Of a stretch of 64,000 nt of DNA, positions 22,716-35,800 are shown piece after piece. A program made the position numbers and the translations under genes. The notes beneath the pieces were generated by a model, which saw only the letters and a program-made list of their open reading frames with translations, was not told where the DNA came from and did not search any database. The DNA comes from Perilla frutescens (Eukaryota; Streptophyta; Magnoliopsida; Lamiales; Lamiaceae), in NCBI GenBank assembly GCA_026008535.1, contig BRKX01000009.1:65383720-65447719 (forward strand), in the 5' to 3' direction. Numbering within the stretch: the stretch's first letter is position 1; the number at the start of each line of letters is the position of its first letter.

Positions 22716-23955
22716 AGTTGATACAATGATTTAGGGTAAAGAAGAAAAGTGCATGGTTGATCTTGACGGAGAAGGTCTTTAATTAGAGGGCTTTTGGTGT
22801 AGATATATTTTACACGACACGTACCTAGGTACAGAAATTTCTATGCTACCCCATAGGGTAGTGCTTGCAGTGTCACAATAGAACTAATATGATAAAACAC
22901 GGTGCAATAGTCCGTAAATTACATATAAATGTTATGAAAGATATGTGTATGTATATGTACTTTGAGAAGTTTTGTTCACATGCAATAGTCAAAATCACTC
23001 AACAAAAATAAATTACGCTAGCTAGTAATTAAGTCTCGCGCGATGAGCTCAACTTAAAAAAATAAAATATTTTGTAAATTGGAATTCGTGACTTTTTATG
23101 TAGGAATTCACCTACCTCTGATTAAGTCGTTACATGGAACGACTTATAGGCTATATTTTGTTTTATCTAATTATGGATACGGTAGATTTGTATTTTATAT
23201 ACATAGATATCTACATCAGCGATAAATATATTATTGTATTAATAGATTTGTTTGGTAATAAATTAAACTATGGGGTGATACGAATAATAAAGACGACGAA
23301 CTAAATTGGTGCATGGATGGACTTTGGGAAAATAAAATAATAAGGAAAGACTACAACTCAAGAGCCAAAAAGTGTAGAGAGAGAGAGAGAGCCGCCAGCA
23401 GCAAAACAAGGTGGGGTGGGATGGAAAAGTTGACGATGAACTTTTTCTCCACGTCACAATCTCGTCGAGTTAGTGGGTCCCATGGGCCAGGTAGGTTGAG
23501 TACAAAGTGTTCAAAAGTAGAAGCATAAAGATAAAGATTAAAGGGATAAAGCTAAAAAGGTCTTTTGATTTTATTAACATTATATATATATATATATATC
23601 TCTTTCTCTCTCTATATATATCCATTTCATTCTTTTTCTAATCAAAGATTATATTTTTGTGTTGGCATATCGTTCTCGTGTGCTTTTAATTCTTAACAAC
23701 GAAGCTCCACGAATAATAATGATAAAAAAATAAAAAATAAACGAAATTATATAATATGAGATCTTGTATCACAAGATATACAGTATCTTCTCGTTATAAA
23801 TTTCATGTTGCACTTTTTCGTGTTTCACAGTTAAATTTATGATTTTAGTAATATTAATTATAACATAAATCAGCACAGTCAACATTTATCAACAAAAAAA
23901 TGAATTAAAAAACTATAAAACATAATTTTGAAAAAAAACCCACAATAATAAAGTA

Positions 23956-24196
23956 CTCCCTCCGTTTCTGAATAAGTGTCATTCTAACATTTTAATTTTG
24001 TTTCAAAAAAAATGACATTCTACAAATTCGAGACAAAAAATTCATGTTTTTCACATATTTACCCTCATTTAATGCATTCAAATCTCTATATTTAACTCAT
24101 TTTATATATTCATGCATGGGTGTATTAGGTAATTTAATTAGTTTATTAATTTGTGTGCATTCATCCAAAATGGCATTTATATAAAAACGGAGGGAG
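23956..24196. mobile_element. Stowaway-type MITE, copy A (241 bp)
   Basis: Ends CTCCCTCCGTTT and reverse complement CTCCCTCCGTTT, perfect at the tips, flanked by TA (23954-23955 and 24197-24198). A full-length inverted relative lies at 54602-54841. Confidence 0.85.
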
Positions 24197-24780
24197 TACT
24201 AATTGAAAACTAAAAATTAAATATAAAAAAATAATTATAAATCATAATTGAGTGGGGTGAACCCAAAAGGTAATCATAAACTTAAAATAAATTAGAAAAA
24301 ATTCAAAGAAAAAAATACAAGAAGCACTCGTAATTTAAAAGTGCAATACGGCGTGTAACACAGAAAGTGCAATGGGAAATTTCATGTTGTATATCTTCTA
24401 GTATGCCTATATAAATTAATGAATTAGGGTCACGAGATAATTTAATAGAACTAATTGATTGAATATGTGAAAACTACTTATCATATTACACTTCATTTAT
24501 AGCTTCATTAGGAAAGCATATTCCCTTATTAATTGTTTCTCTTGATTTGATAATTATTCCATAAATAACTTATTTAGTCTTTTAATTTGTTGGGTTTTTT
24601 TCTCTTAATTTTCTAGGTTTTTTTTTCTAGTTTTTCGGATCTATTTTTAACTTTTCAGAATGTAGGATTATTAATTTGTATGATTTTTTTATGTTTGTAG
24701 AGTTTGTTAATTTTTAAATCTTTCTAGGGTTTATGATTATTTTGAGAGATTATTTTTTCTATTTTTGTAGGGATTAAGAG

Positions 24781-25062
24781 GAGAATTATCAATTCAGGAC
24801 TTAAAAGATGAGTAATCTATCAAGTTATGATCTAAAAGATGAAAATTATCAATCTAGGACCCGACAAATGAAAATTCTCAATTCAGGATCTAAAAAATCA
24901 CGAATTTCTATTTCTTTTTATTTTTTTAATAAATTATAATAATTTCTTTATTAGATTTAATAGATAATTAATGAAGAATTTTTCATTGAAAATTAATATA
25001 AAATTAATTAAAAATATAAAGAAATTAAACATCGTGATTTTTGAGGTTCTGGATTGAGAAAT
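24781..25062. mobile_element. Inverted-repeat element, family with AATTATCAATCTAGGAC motif
   Basis: The left arm contains repeated TTATCAAT-GGACC words. The stretch CTCAATTCAGGATCTAAAAA near 24877-24896 has its inverted partner near 25034-25060. The right outer arm seems to be missing. Same family as 27691-28036. Confidence 0.55.
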
Positions 25063-25182
25063 CAAAATTAAAAGAAATTAAAAATATAAAGAAATCAAAA
25101 GACGATCAAAAGTGCCGATGGGAGAAATAAAATGCTCAAGTTGTGACATAATTAAAGAAATCCGTATAATTATGAGGGTAAA

Positions 25183-25474
25183 TTACAGTTTGATACCTGA
25201 CCTTTTAATATTTTAATAAAAATGTATCAATTTTTATATATTTACAATTTGATACATATCCTTGTAACTTTTTGTCAAATCTATCAAATGATTAACTATC
25301 TAATACTCTATAGCATATGTGGATAATCAGAAATCTTATGTGGATTTTCATAATGCCACATCATACCTAAATTAAATAAATATTAGAAAATTTAAAATGT
25401 TGAGTATCAAACTATAAATATATAAAGGTTGGGACATTTTTGTTAAAATATTGAAAGGTCAATATCAAATGAGG
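25183..25474. mobile_element. Long-TIR element
   Basis: Inverted arms of about 75 bp: TTTGATACCTGACCTTTTAA and TATTTTAATAAAAATGT on the left pair with TTTGATATTGACCTTTCAA and TATTTTAACAAAAATGT on the opposite strand at the right. Confidence 0.7.
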
Positions 25475-25947
25475 AAATTATGTTTTTGGCCCCACAAGAA
25501 TACGTCCAGACACTTTTAGTCCCAAGTTAATTTTTTCGAACTTTTTGGTCGCATAATTTATATTTCAACACTTTTGGTCCTGAAAACTAATGAATTATAT
25601 TTAACATCCATTAAATACCTATTTCGGAGCCAAAACAATACCTATTTTGGATTGAAATTTGACTAATTGATTCTCGTCCACTTCCATCATGTAAACCCTA
25701 GAGCAACTGCAATCAAATCTAATTATATTTTGCACCGCCTAATTAAGGGTGAAAATAGAGAGAATGTTGCATAATGCTTCAACTCCAAAAATAAGTACTT
25801 AACTGATGTTAAGTATAGTCTGTTAGTTTTTAGGATCAAAAATGTCGAAAACTTAAACATAGAACCAAAATTATAAATTTAATTATAAATTTTGGGACTA
25901 AAAGTATTTGGATTATATTTTTACGGGACCAAAAGTCTAATTTACTC
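25472..25947. mobile_element. Long-TIR element, 'CTTTTGGTCCC' family
   Basis: Directly abuts the previous element. Left arm words ACACTTTTAGTCCCAAG and ACACTTTTGGTCC have inverted counterparts at 25880-25940 (GGGACTAAAAGT, GGGACCAAAAGT). Related sequences occur at 28145-28806 and, as a fragment, near 16887-17035. Confidence 0.65.
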
Positions 25948-26296
25948 AGTATTTACCCTAATTATAATGTAATACTATAATAATATACATATAAGGTAGT
26001 ATCGGTAGCCTATATATAGAATCACCTAAACCAAAAAAACTAATAGAAATAATTAGAAATCTTTTCGATTACTTCCATACAATTTAGATGATTCTTATGT
26101 GGAAGAGATATGTGTCTCAAATTCAAGATCTATTGCTTCAAAAAATAAAAGAATACAAAAAATGTGAGAGGTCGTTTGAGTATTTCTAAGCCAACGAACA
26201 ATAAATTCTTTTTTCTTCTTTTTTTGGGTTGATAATTGATTTATTTTTCATTTATTTTTATTGGTCATGTGACGCACTGCGATACAATCACACGTA

Positions 26297-26546
26297 CTTC
26301 CTTCGTCACACTTTAATAGGCTTGTTTTCCTTTTTAGTATGTCCCGATATATACGCATGTTTTATATATATTTAGCTAATTTACTAATATATACCCCTAT
26401 TTAATATGTTTACATTATACATTAATTTAATATCAAAGAATTAAATATGAACAAATTAGGAAATTTCTTAATTAATTGTCTTTCTCAATTCTTTTCTTAA
26501 TCCTCACGAAAAACTTCAATCAGCCTATTAAAATGGGACGGGGGAG
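26297..26546. mobile_element. Degenerate Stowaway-like MITE (~250 bp)
   Basis: CTTCCTTCGTCACAC at the left and, on the opposite strand, CTCCCCCGTCCCA at the right, with TA on both sides and an internal inverted TTAATAGGCT/AGCCTATTAA pair. Confidence 0.6.
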
Positions 26547-27690
26547 TAGTACTTTTTCCAGGTGACAATTTTCCTATCATTTTCTCATTTGTTTGCCTAG
26601 AATAAATAAAACTATATTAAGAAAATAAATTTAATATTTCTGTAACTAACAAAAGGGATTATAATATTAGGATTTAGGACTGAAAAAAAAAAACAGAGGA
26701 TTTTTTGTATCAGATGGATTAGAGTTTTGCTATTTATATTCACTTTTTATATATTCAATAAATGAACTTTTAAATAAGTATAATATGTGTGAAATAAAAA
26801 ACATATATAGCACGACGAAGAAGCTGAATGAAATGAATAATATCATGCTCGTGTAGAAATAATAGTGTGACATAGGGCAAGTTCTTGAAAATTTTGTTGG
26901 TTGTGAATCAAAATCTCATACAATTTAAGTATGAGATAGATTTTGAATTTAATTATAAGAAATTAATTAGTATTTCTCCTCTGCATTACAGTTTTTTTTT
27001 TCAGATTGTAATATTAATTTTTCTAAACTATGTTGTGTTCTTTTTTTTTTAATTGTGAAAATAATGTGCATATTTAATGAAAAAATATACATGACAAACA
27101 AAGAAAAATAAATTTTAGGAAATAATTGAGCATCCACACATTAAAAAGGTGAAGGACCATATCAAATGAGTCACTTAACACATGTTCAATACCCCCTGCA
27201 ATTCATGACTCTTGAAATAAGGATGTATCCACAATTAAGGAATAGTCATTTTATTTAAATAAATAGTATATGTGTATAAAAAACTATAATTATTTACCAT
27301 AAATTATATTAAATCGTGATATATTTCTTATAAATTATACTTAAGCCGTCTTGGATAATAATGATGATGATCACTATATATCCTCACCCTAAGCATAGTT
27401 ATTTTTGAAAAATAATAAATATTACATATTCAATGCATAAAAAATAATAATTTAAAAGACACATATTTGTGGTATTAATGCAGGTACATAATTAAAAGAA
27501 TAATAAAATTATAATTTTTAATTTCTATATCAAATGAAATGGATCAATCATCATTCAATTAATATTAAAGAGTGTATAAATAATATTCAATTTTCAATGT
27601 AAAAATAATAATAAAAAATGAGATGACAAAAGTTTGAGTAAAATCTAAAATTAAATTACCTATAGACAACATTATAATACTTAAAATTAG

Positions 27691-28036
27691 GAGAATTAGC
27701 AATTTACGACTTGAAAGATGAAAACTATCAATCTTGGACCTGAAAGACAACAGTTGTTAATCTATGACCTCAAAAATTATGTATTTAATTTTTTTTTTAA
27801 ATTATTTTTATATTAATTTTCAACCAAAAATACTTTATTAATTATCTATTAAATTTAATAAAGAAATTATTAAAGTTAATTAAATATATAGAAAATTGAA
27901 ATACATAATTTTTTAGATCATAACATAGATTAACAATTTTCATCTCTCAGGTCCTGGGTAAATAATTTGATAATTTCATCTTTGAGGTCTGAAATTGATA
28001 AATTAGGTATCTTTCAGGTCTTGAATTGACAATTCT
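27691..28036. mobile_element. Foldback element, second member of the AATTATCAATC family
   Basis: Almost fully palindromic: GAGAATTAGCAATTTACGAC and TTGAAAGATGAAAACTATCA on the left match AGAATTGTCAATTCAAGACC and TGAAAGATAC on the opposite strand at the right, with repeated ACCTGAAAGA-type words in both arms. Confidence 0.7.
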
Positions 28037-28144
28037 ATTTAAAATTTGGTCTAAACCTATCCTGAAATTTAAACTAAATCTATTATAGACAATGGTGAAT
28101 AGAAAAGTGTTGTTTATAATAAAACAAACAGTTATTTAAATAGT

Positions 28145-28806
28145 AGAGATAATTTCACTTTTAGTCTCATTAAAATAGGGTCAAAATAATTTTGGTCTCA
28201 TATCTTACGTCTTTAGTCCCACAGTTTATCAGCTCGACACTTTTGGTCCCAAGTATTTTTTTTTCGATATTTTTTGTCCTTAAACTGACAGTATATTTTT
28301 TCGTACATTATTTTGGACATTTTTTTCCGTATATTTTGTTGGTAATTTTGTTGAACAAAAACCGTATATTAGTAAGAAGTTGAAATGATTTTATTGGATA
28401 CTTGTTAGGCATTTTGCTTGATATTTTGTTGCATTTTTTGTTAAAAAATTTCGATATATTATTATTATGTTATATTTGTTGGGTATTATGCTAAATTTTT
28501 TGCTAGATAATTCTTTTTTTAATAATTTGCTGAAAAAATGAAATCAAAATGCCCTTTGAATAAATAAATATGCATGTATAATAACACGTGAAAATGGAAT
28601 GAACAAAGTAAAAATTTCTCTTCAAAAGACTTGCAACATGTACTGTAACATCTGTTAAGTGACTGTTAGTTTTAGGACTAAAATTGTAGGGAAAAAAAAA
28701 CTTGAAACCAAAAGTGCCGAGCTAATAAACTATGGGACCAAAACGTAAGATATGAGACCAAAAATATTTTAATCTTATTCTAGTAAGACTAAAAGTGAAA
28801 TTATCC
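28145..28806. mobile_element. Long-TIR element, 'CTTTTGGTCCC' family (~660 bp)
   Basis: Arms of about 100 bp: GATAATTTCACTTTTAGTCT and TTTTGGTCTCATATCTTACGT at the left both recur inverted at the right (28735-28806). The centre repeats ATTTTGTTG-like words. No transposase is visible. Confidence 0.75.
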
Positions 28807-29399
28807 CGAATTAACATATCAAAATCACCTTATAGACAATAGTTTTATGCCATACTGTTGTCTATTAGGAGATTTTGCCTCTACAGATGAGTGCAATATA
28901 TATTATTCACATATTGCATAGATATGTTGCTTTTTTCTACTACTATTCATTTACAAATTGTGTTGTTGAGTGGTCCGGGTGGATTTCATTTTATTAAGAG
29001 ATTAGCTACTTTAAAAAAGGTTACCTTTATAATCAAGATTAAATGAAAAGTAGTCATTTCCATTTCCAACATCTTCCTTTTCTCACTAAAGACTCACTTA
29101 ACAAACAACCATTTTCGTGGTTTAGTTGGAAAGATACGCACCTTTTTCTTTAGTTCTTTTAACCTTTCTTTAATTGCCAAAGTTTATTTAAAAAGAGCTT
29201 TGGGGGACATGCATATCCAATTATTTAAATGGGTAACTCCTAAGACTAGTCCTTTTTGCTAATTGGGCGTGTTCTTTTGATAAACCTAGAGTTTATATGT
29301 ATTTCGTGAGTTATTTTGTATACACATATTTGAGTTTATTGCATTTACCTCTATGACTAGTTTGATTTGATTTTAGCGTACGTTGTTATGTCACGGGTT

Positions 29400-29900
29400 T
29401 ATTGAGTTTTGACAGGAGAACCCTTCGTTATGAATGAGTTTTGGACTAAATGAAGTTAGAGGTTCGAATGGTTATGTCCAATCATGTTCTAAGAGAGTAG
29501 GAGAAGATGAAAGGAGGCTGGAAAATGAAGTGTTGGGCGTTAGAAGAAGTGCACGGATCGTGCTGAACCTTGCACGACCCGTGCTCCCAAGAACAACACT
29601 TCCAGAACCGTGGCAGGAGGCGGACAGACCGTGCTCTAACTTACGGCAACGCCGTGAGCTTTTCCAACTTAGAGCACGGACCGTGTTCTCTAATGCACGT
29701 CTCGTGATCCTTTCGGCGACTTTTGACGAATTTTCTTTTGAACCGGACTTTTCTTCCATCTATGGACTTTGATTTTCTCTACTATTTAAGCACTACTTTT
29801 GGACGAAAATCACATCACTTTTTACCCTATAGTAAAGCAGAGAATAGCAGAACACAGCAGAGAACAACAGGGAACAGGAGAGATTGAAGATTCAATCCGG
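29400..29900. other. Repeat-like segment with alternating CACGG/CCGTG words, unclassified
   Basis: Higher GC than its surroundings. GCACGG, CGTGC and related half-palindromes recur many times (29550-29710), followed by a purine-rich CAGAGAAYAGCAG tract (29835-29880). It holds a 112-aa open frame with no domain I recognise. It could be an LTR or internal fragment of a retroelement; ends and duplications were not found. Confidence 0.35.
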
Positions 29901-32826
29901 CATAAGTTGTATTTTATGATTTCTCGTTTATGATTATCATGTTGACCTTAGTTATTTATTTATTTTCTCTGGATTATAAATTGATAATGAGTGGCTAAAC
30001 AATTGGAGATTCTAGGGTTTAATATAACTATGGATGTTTATGATTTACTTGAGTACTTAGTTATCAGTCATCGTGGATACAATATATATTCTCAATCCAT
30101 TTTACTACAATTTACCGCGTGCACTTGCAAGTCGTTTTTAAGTGAAATAAAAGCGCGAATTAAGATCATTACACACCAACTAATCTCATCTAATACATAC
30201 TACATCTGTTTCAAAATACATGTTGTTTTCGATTTTTTAGTAAGAACTAAGATATAAATATTTTGACTAATATACAGTCCTCCATAATTATATATATATA
30301 AAATAAAATCTAAGAGTTGAGATACTATATTTTATGGAAGAAATAATCTATTATCAATAAGTTAGAAATAATATATTTTATTGGATTTTAATTGATATAA
30401 TTAAAATTGAGAGATAGTGCGTGAAAATATCTTAAACTACAACCATTTTCACACAAATCAAAAACTCTAAAACAACATATATTTTGACAAGAAACATTAA
30501 TTATGTTTATCATTTGCACTAATTTGGGTACTTTTTTTTTATTAAGACTTAAGAGTTAAGACCAATTCCGATGAGCCTCAATAACTTTGATATGGGATTA
30601 TTTTGACTTTAATTTGGACCTTTTGGTAGAAAATTTCAAGTCTTGTATTTATTTTGACAAAAGGGGCAATTTAGTCTTAAAGTGTGGAGCTCAAATAAAA
30701 CTAACCAAAAAAAAATCTTGTTGCATTATGACTATTATATTCCACTTAAAGCAATCTGACTGTGTTGGAAAAGTTGAATTAGCATGTTGCTTGCTTGCTT
30801 ATGTGGCTAATATTCAACTTTGCTTTACTTAAAGGAGGAGAATATTAGGAAGTCTCCCTCCCTTTTTAATTAATATCTATATATCTATATACATATATAT
30901 ATATATATATATATGGATTAACAAGAAATGATAATAGATGTGCTCAACATTTTTTTAATTGCCCTGTGTTGCAAGTCATACACTTTTAGAACTTCTAGAA
31001 TCTAAAAAAATTGTGCATTTAAAAAATTATTGGATGATTAAATCAGCCTGTGGTATTGGATTTGTTAATGTGTATCACTATATGTGGATTTGTTTTAAAA
31101 TCCACCTAAATTCCAAATGGAGCTCATGGTTGAATTTTACCCGTATGATGAATTTAAAATCAATAGTGATATAATATATTTAAATAAATAAATAAATCCA
31201 ATGAGGTTATTTAAAACCCGTATGAATTTTTACAACTTTTGAGCTCTTACATAATTATGTATAGTTGTTTATGATTTATTTTTAAAAAAAATATTAGATT
31301 TATTATATTTTCTTAAAATTATTTGATAAGGATATGATATTTCATTTGTCAAAATATAAAATAAACAAATATAATGTTGTAAATAAATAAATAAATTTAT
31401 TTTTTTTAATGCTTGAGAGTACATAAATGAATTCATGTCATCAACCATGCTCTAAATCTCATGTGTTGGCTTCATTGAAAAAAATTTGAGAAATTAACAA
31501 ACGTAACAACATTATTATATATTATTAAGCTAATTCCTCCTTTTTTTTAAAAAAAAAGTGAATTGAATTCAAAGGCAACCTAATAAAAAGAACTTGAATA
31601 CCTAAAAAAGGATTTGAATAACATAATCCAACGTAGGGAAATTAAATATTCTTTAGGAAAAGAAAAAGGCAGAGTATTAATATTAATTAAATATTGTGGA
31701 TGCATGCATCACACTGTAGAATCAATGAATCATTATCCTTTAGCTGCTTAATAATATATTCCAATAATTAAAATTTCATTATCTTGTTGGACACATATCC
31801 TCTTTTATTATTGTCTGCTCTCTTTATTTTGCACGATAAAAAGGGAAAAAGTATTTTAGTCGTTACTTACGTTTGGCTAGCTCTGACTTATAAAGTATTA
31901 GCGTGATTCGAACTCATAATTTTTTAATTAGGAGATCAATTATATTAGGTTTTGTCTGGTTAGGAATTTAGTTTTGGAAAGTAATGTGAATCTTTATTTT
32001 TAAATTTTTATGTTTGGTTTAATTTTTAAGAATTTTGGAAAGTAATCAGAATCCTCAAGGAAACTAATACAATATTCATGGATTCTGAATACCTACTTGT
32101 TTCTAGGAATCTTGTGTTAGACCATTTTTATTATTCATTTTTTTCATCAGTCAATTATTTTTATTATTATATAAATTATTATTAAAATTGTATTTATTAC
32201 TTTTTAATAAAAAATTAAAATTTATGAAAATATATTTTAATATTAATTTTTTGTGGATTATTATTAGTTTTTTATTATCAAGTTTTGAGTTTTATTATTT
32301 TTAAATGGAAAGCTAATTTGATTCCAAATTCCTACAAATTTGACAAATTGAACTGCACTAGAATTTATTTAGGTGAAGTAATTAAAAGATATTTAAGTAA
32401 TTCCAGAATTATTTTATTTATTATTTTTTTTCATTTGTGGTGTAAAGAGTAAAATTTGAAGTGCAAATAGCTCCTTACAAAATACAAATTGTGGTACAGT
32501 AACAAATAGTGACGGAATTATAACTCATGATTCTGTAAACTTTAAGCAAAAATTGCCTTTCAAAGGAACTGAAAATTGGACAAAGAAACAAATATAACAA
32601 AGAGATGACTCAATACAAGTAGCTGGCCTCAGATTTTTCCACCTAATTTTCACTAGATAATTTGAACTACAAATGAACAATGTTTTTATCATACAAATGA
32701 AGAACCTAGGCACTAATTACAAACACAGATTATTCACAAACATTTACTACGCGTCATCGAAATTGTACATCAAAATCTCATGGCCGTTGGATTTCTGTTC
32801 CATTGTACCACATAACTTGAGATGAT

Positions 32827-35800
32827 TTAAGTATCGCTCCAGTTTCCATCATCTTCAGCATCACTTGCAACAGCCTGAATGAAGAACAGACCTAACAGAG
32901 TTAATAGCAGAAAGCCTAAGGTAACTTGCGCTCATAAATGAGGTTACTCTACTACTTGTTGCTGGTAGTATTTTGTGTGTGTGTGTGTGGAGAGAGAGAG
33001 AGAGAGAGAGAAGGGACCTGGCGAATTGCGTTGGCTTTCTCCAGAATTGCATTGACTTGGACAGTGGCAGCGGCCCCTGATGGTACAGTTGGTCTCGCCG
33101 TCATGGTTGGTCTCAGACTAAATGACTGAGGCCACAAGAATCAAAAGGAAAAAGTAAAGAAAACCGCAAGTCAGTGCTGAGAGGAAAAATGTAATGGTGT
33201 ATGTGGCACACTCAAGTTTTATGGCAAAATTGGATTTCATTGTCTGGAGTGATGTAAAAATTATGCCTACAATAACGGTATTTTTTGAAAAAATAAAATC
33301 ATTACATGCTAGGAGACACTGGATTACGAATATTATGAGCAAATAAATCTGGTTCACTAACATTGACAAAACCAGCGATAAAATGAGTAAATATAAGAAG
33401 GCCAGCCAAAGCCAAGATGTTGACCAAGTCTGCTGACAGCTGACACATAGTAAACATTGAATTACAGCAACATTCAGAAGACTACAAACAGATAACAAGA
33501 CATGGCATTTCAACTAAATCTACAGCACATATTTTAGGTAAACTATGTCGTGAACTTGCAAAACAACTAGCACGTTGCTACTTCATCCAATATTGATGTG
33601 AAAGACTTCAAATTTATATAAAAGAGAAAATTTCAATGAAATTTCTTAGAAAATAGTTTATCAACAGAAACTCACTTTTGTCCTAATTTGGTGCAGAAAG
33701 TCATTTTCATCTGTGCTCTTGCCCAGGCTAGCTTCTCTTTGTCCATTTGGCTTTCGTAAACTGGGATGCTGAGTACATAAATAGCATCATCATAAGTAAC
33801 TAAGGAAAGATAAATAAATAAATAAATAAGGCTACAAGAAAGGATAGAGATGTCAGACCTTGCTTTTCTGCATATGTGGGATGTCAAGTTGATCTTCATT
33901 ATAGGGGGCTGGTTTTGGCTGAGATATGGTTGAGGCTGAACGTGTAAGCTCAAGTGCATAATATGACCCTTCAGGCATTGCCTCAGACTTGTCTTCTATA
34001 GGCGCCATACCTCGCCGTTCAGGAGGAGGAAGTGGTGGTAGAGCAGGAGAAGGCGAGAGATGTGACTCCAGAAGATCCTTAGGGTTGGTATCATTTCTTA
34101 GTTCCTTTCTGAACGAGTTATTTATGGTACTTAAACTTTGAAGATCAAATGAACGACAAGATTCAGAATTTTGCACCCCATTTTCAACAAATGGAAATTG
34201 AAGTCCCAAGTTTCCATGGATATGTTCCTGGTTAGTCCTCCCACTTTCTGGAAGTACTGAAACAGATTCTGTCAACGAGATTCGGCGAAGGGCATCATAT
34301 AAATCATGGTCCTTGCTAGTGGGAGATTCACTTGACTCCCACTGCTCAGAATTTGATTCTGACTGATTGCTATGACAATCATCTGATAAAGAAGGTGAGG
34401 ATCTATAGAATGTGTCGGCATCTGAGTCTGAACCAACATTGTACCGAGGAATGGACACTGGCTCAGGGACCAACTGAAATGAAGGATATATATCACTGCC
34501 ACTTCCATTGTTGCTCTTCGCATCAGGGAATTTCAATTTCAGCTTCGAACTTTCAAATCCATTTATTGGTTGGAAAGATATTTTCATGTGCTCAAGTGGA
34601 GGTGATGAGGATGGTGATAATATAGGAGATTTACCACCAAAGTGATCTTTACTTCGTCCAGAAAACATGTGATAATCAACACATTGAGGATTTTTCAGCT
34701 CAAAATCATTACCATTTTTGTAGCCAGCCGAATAGGTGTTACCATTCCCACCAGACAATGACTTTTCGTTAGATCCAGTTGAAAGCAATCTATTGCCGAG
34801 TCCAAACATTCGAGATGAACTTGTGCTATTTTCTTGATGAGCTGAATTGGCAGGCATAAAACTTCCAGGTGCATTTGCACTTGATCCAGTAGAATTACTG
34901 TTCCGATAAATTGAATCACCTAATTTTCCAAGATTAATTTCCAAGTCAGCAGGTGAAATTTTCCAAGATGCCTTTCTAAATGTTGTACCATTTTCATGAT
35001 GTTCATGGCTAGAGATATCCATATGGTCCTCTCCAATGCTTCTGGAGGTCTCTGCTTGATCTGGTTTACCTGAATCTTTATCACTAAGAATAAAATGCTG
35101 AACAGACGAATTAATTTTGCCATCTTTCTTATACTGAGGATCCTGAGGAAGAGCATTCAGTACACTGCAATCTGGAGGTTTTGATGGCTGGAGTCCAAGC
35201 AAGCCACCGTTAGTCCAGAATGTAACTGGAGTGACATTAGAAATTTCTGGTACAAGCTTGTGAGGTTCAGGACTTTTCCTTGTCCCATCAGTAACCGATC
35301 CTGGCATACCATCTCCCAAGTTAGATGATACAGTGGATGAAACAAATTCTACATAACTACCAGCATCAATGTTACCATTATCATGAGAACCAATTCTCTT
35401 TGGGTGGCCTGCACTTGCAGGATCTTCAGTCCTTTGAGATGAATGTAAATCCTTGCTCAGCAGGGAGACTGAGTTAACATCATCCTTTCGTGAAGCTTCT
35501 TCATTAGTAAAACAGTCAGTTGCAGAAAGGGGTTTTGGAGATGTTGAGATGAGAGTATGTCCATGACTACCATTGATAAGAGGATTGTTTGCCACAACAT
35601 TAGTTTCATGACTTTTGAGCTCAAATGCTCCAAGTTTTTGAGATTCAGGACTTTTCATCGTTCCATCAGTAATTAGTTCTGGCTTTCCATCTCCAGAGTT
35701 AAATGGTACGGTGGACGAAACATATTCTACATAATTTCCAACATCAATGGCATCATTGTCATGAGAAGCGCTGCTCTTTGGATGGCCTGAACTGGCTGAA

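Larger units (their letters stand above)
22716..32826. other. Large gene-free region rich in MITEs
   Basis: No gene is recognised in about 10 kb between the Dof and SCAR genes. The core (23.9-28.8 kb) is a near-continuous series of inverted-repeat elements listed separately. A segment with repeated CACGG/CCGTG words lies at 29400-29900. The rest is AT-rich with short simple repeats, including (TA)n near 30880-30914. Confidence 0.6.

Noticed and set aside
29434..29772. 112-aa frame in the CACGG/CCGTG segment
   Set aside because: It has no domain and its composition follows the repeated palindromic words; kept only as part of the repeat-like region.
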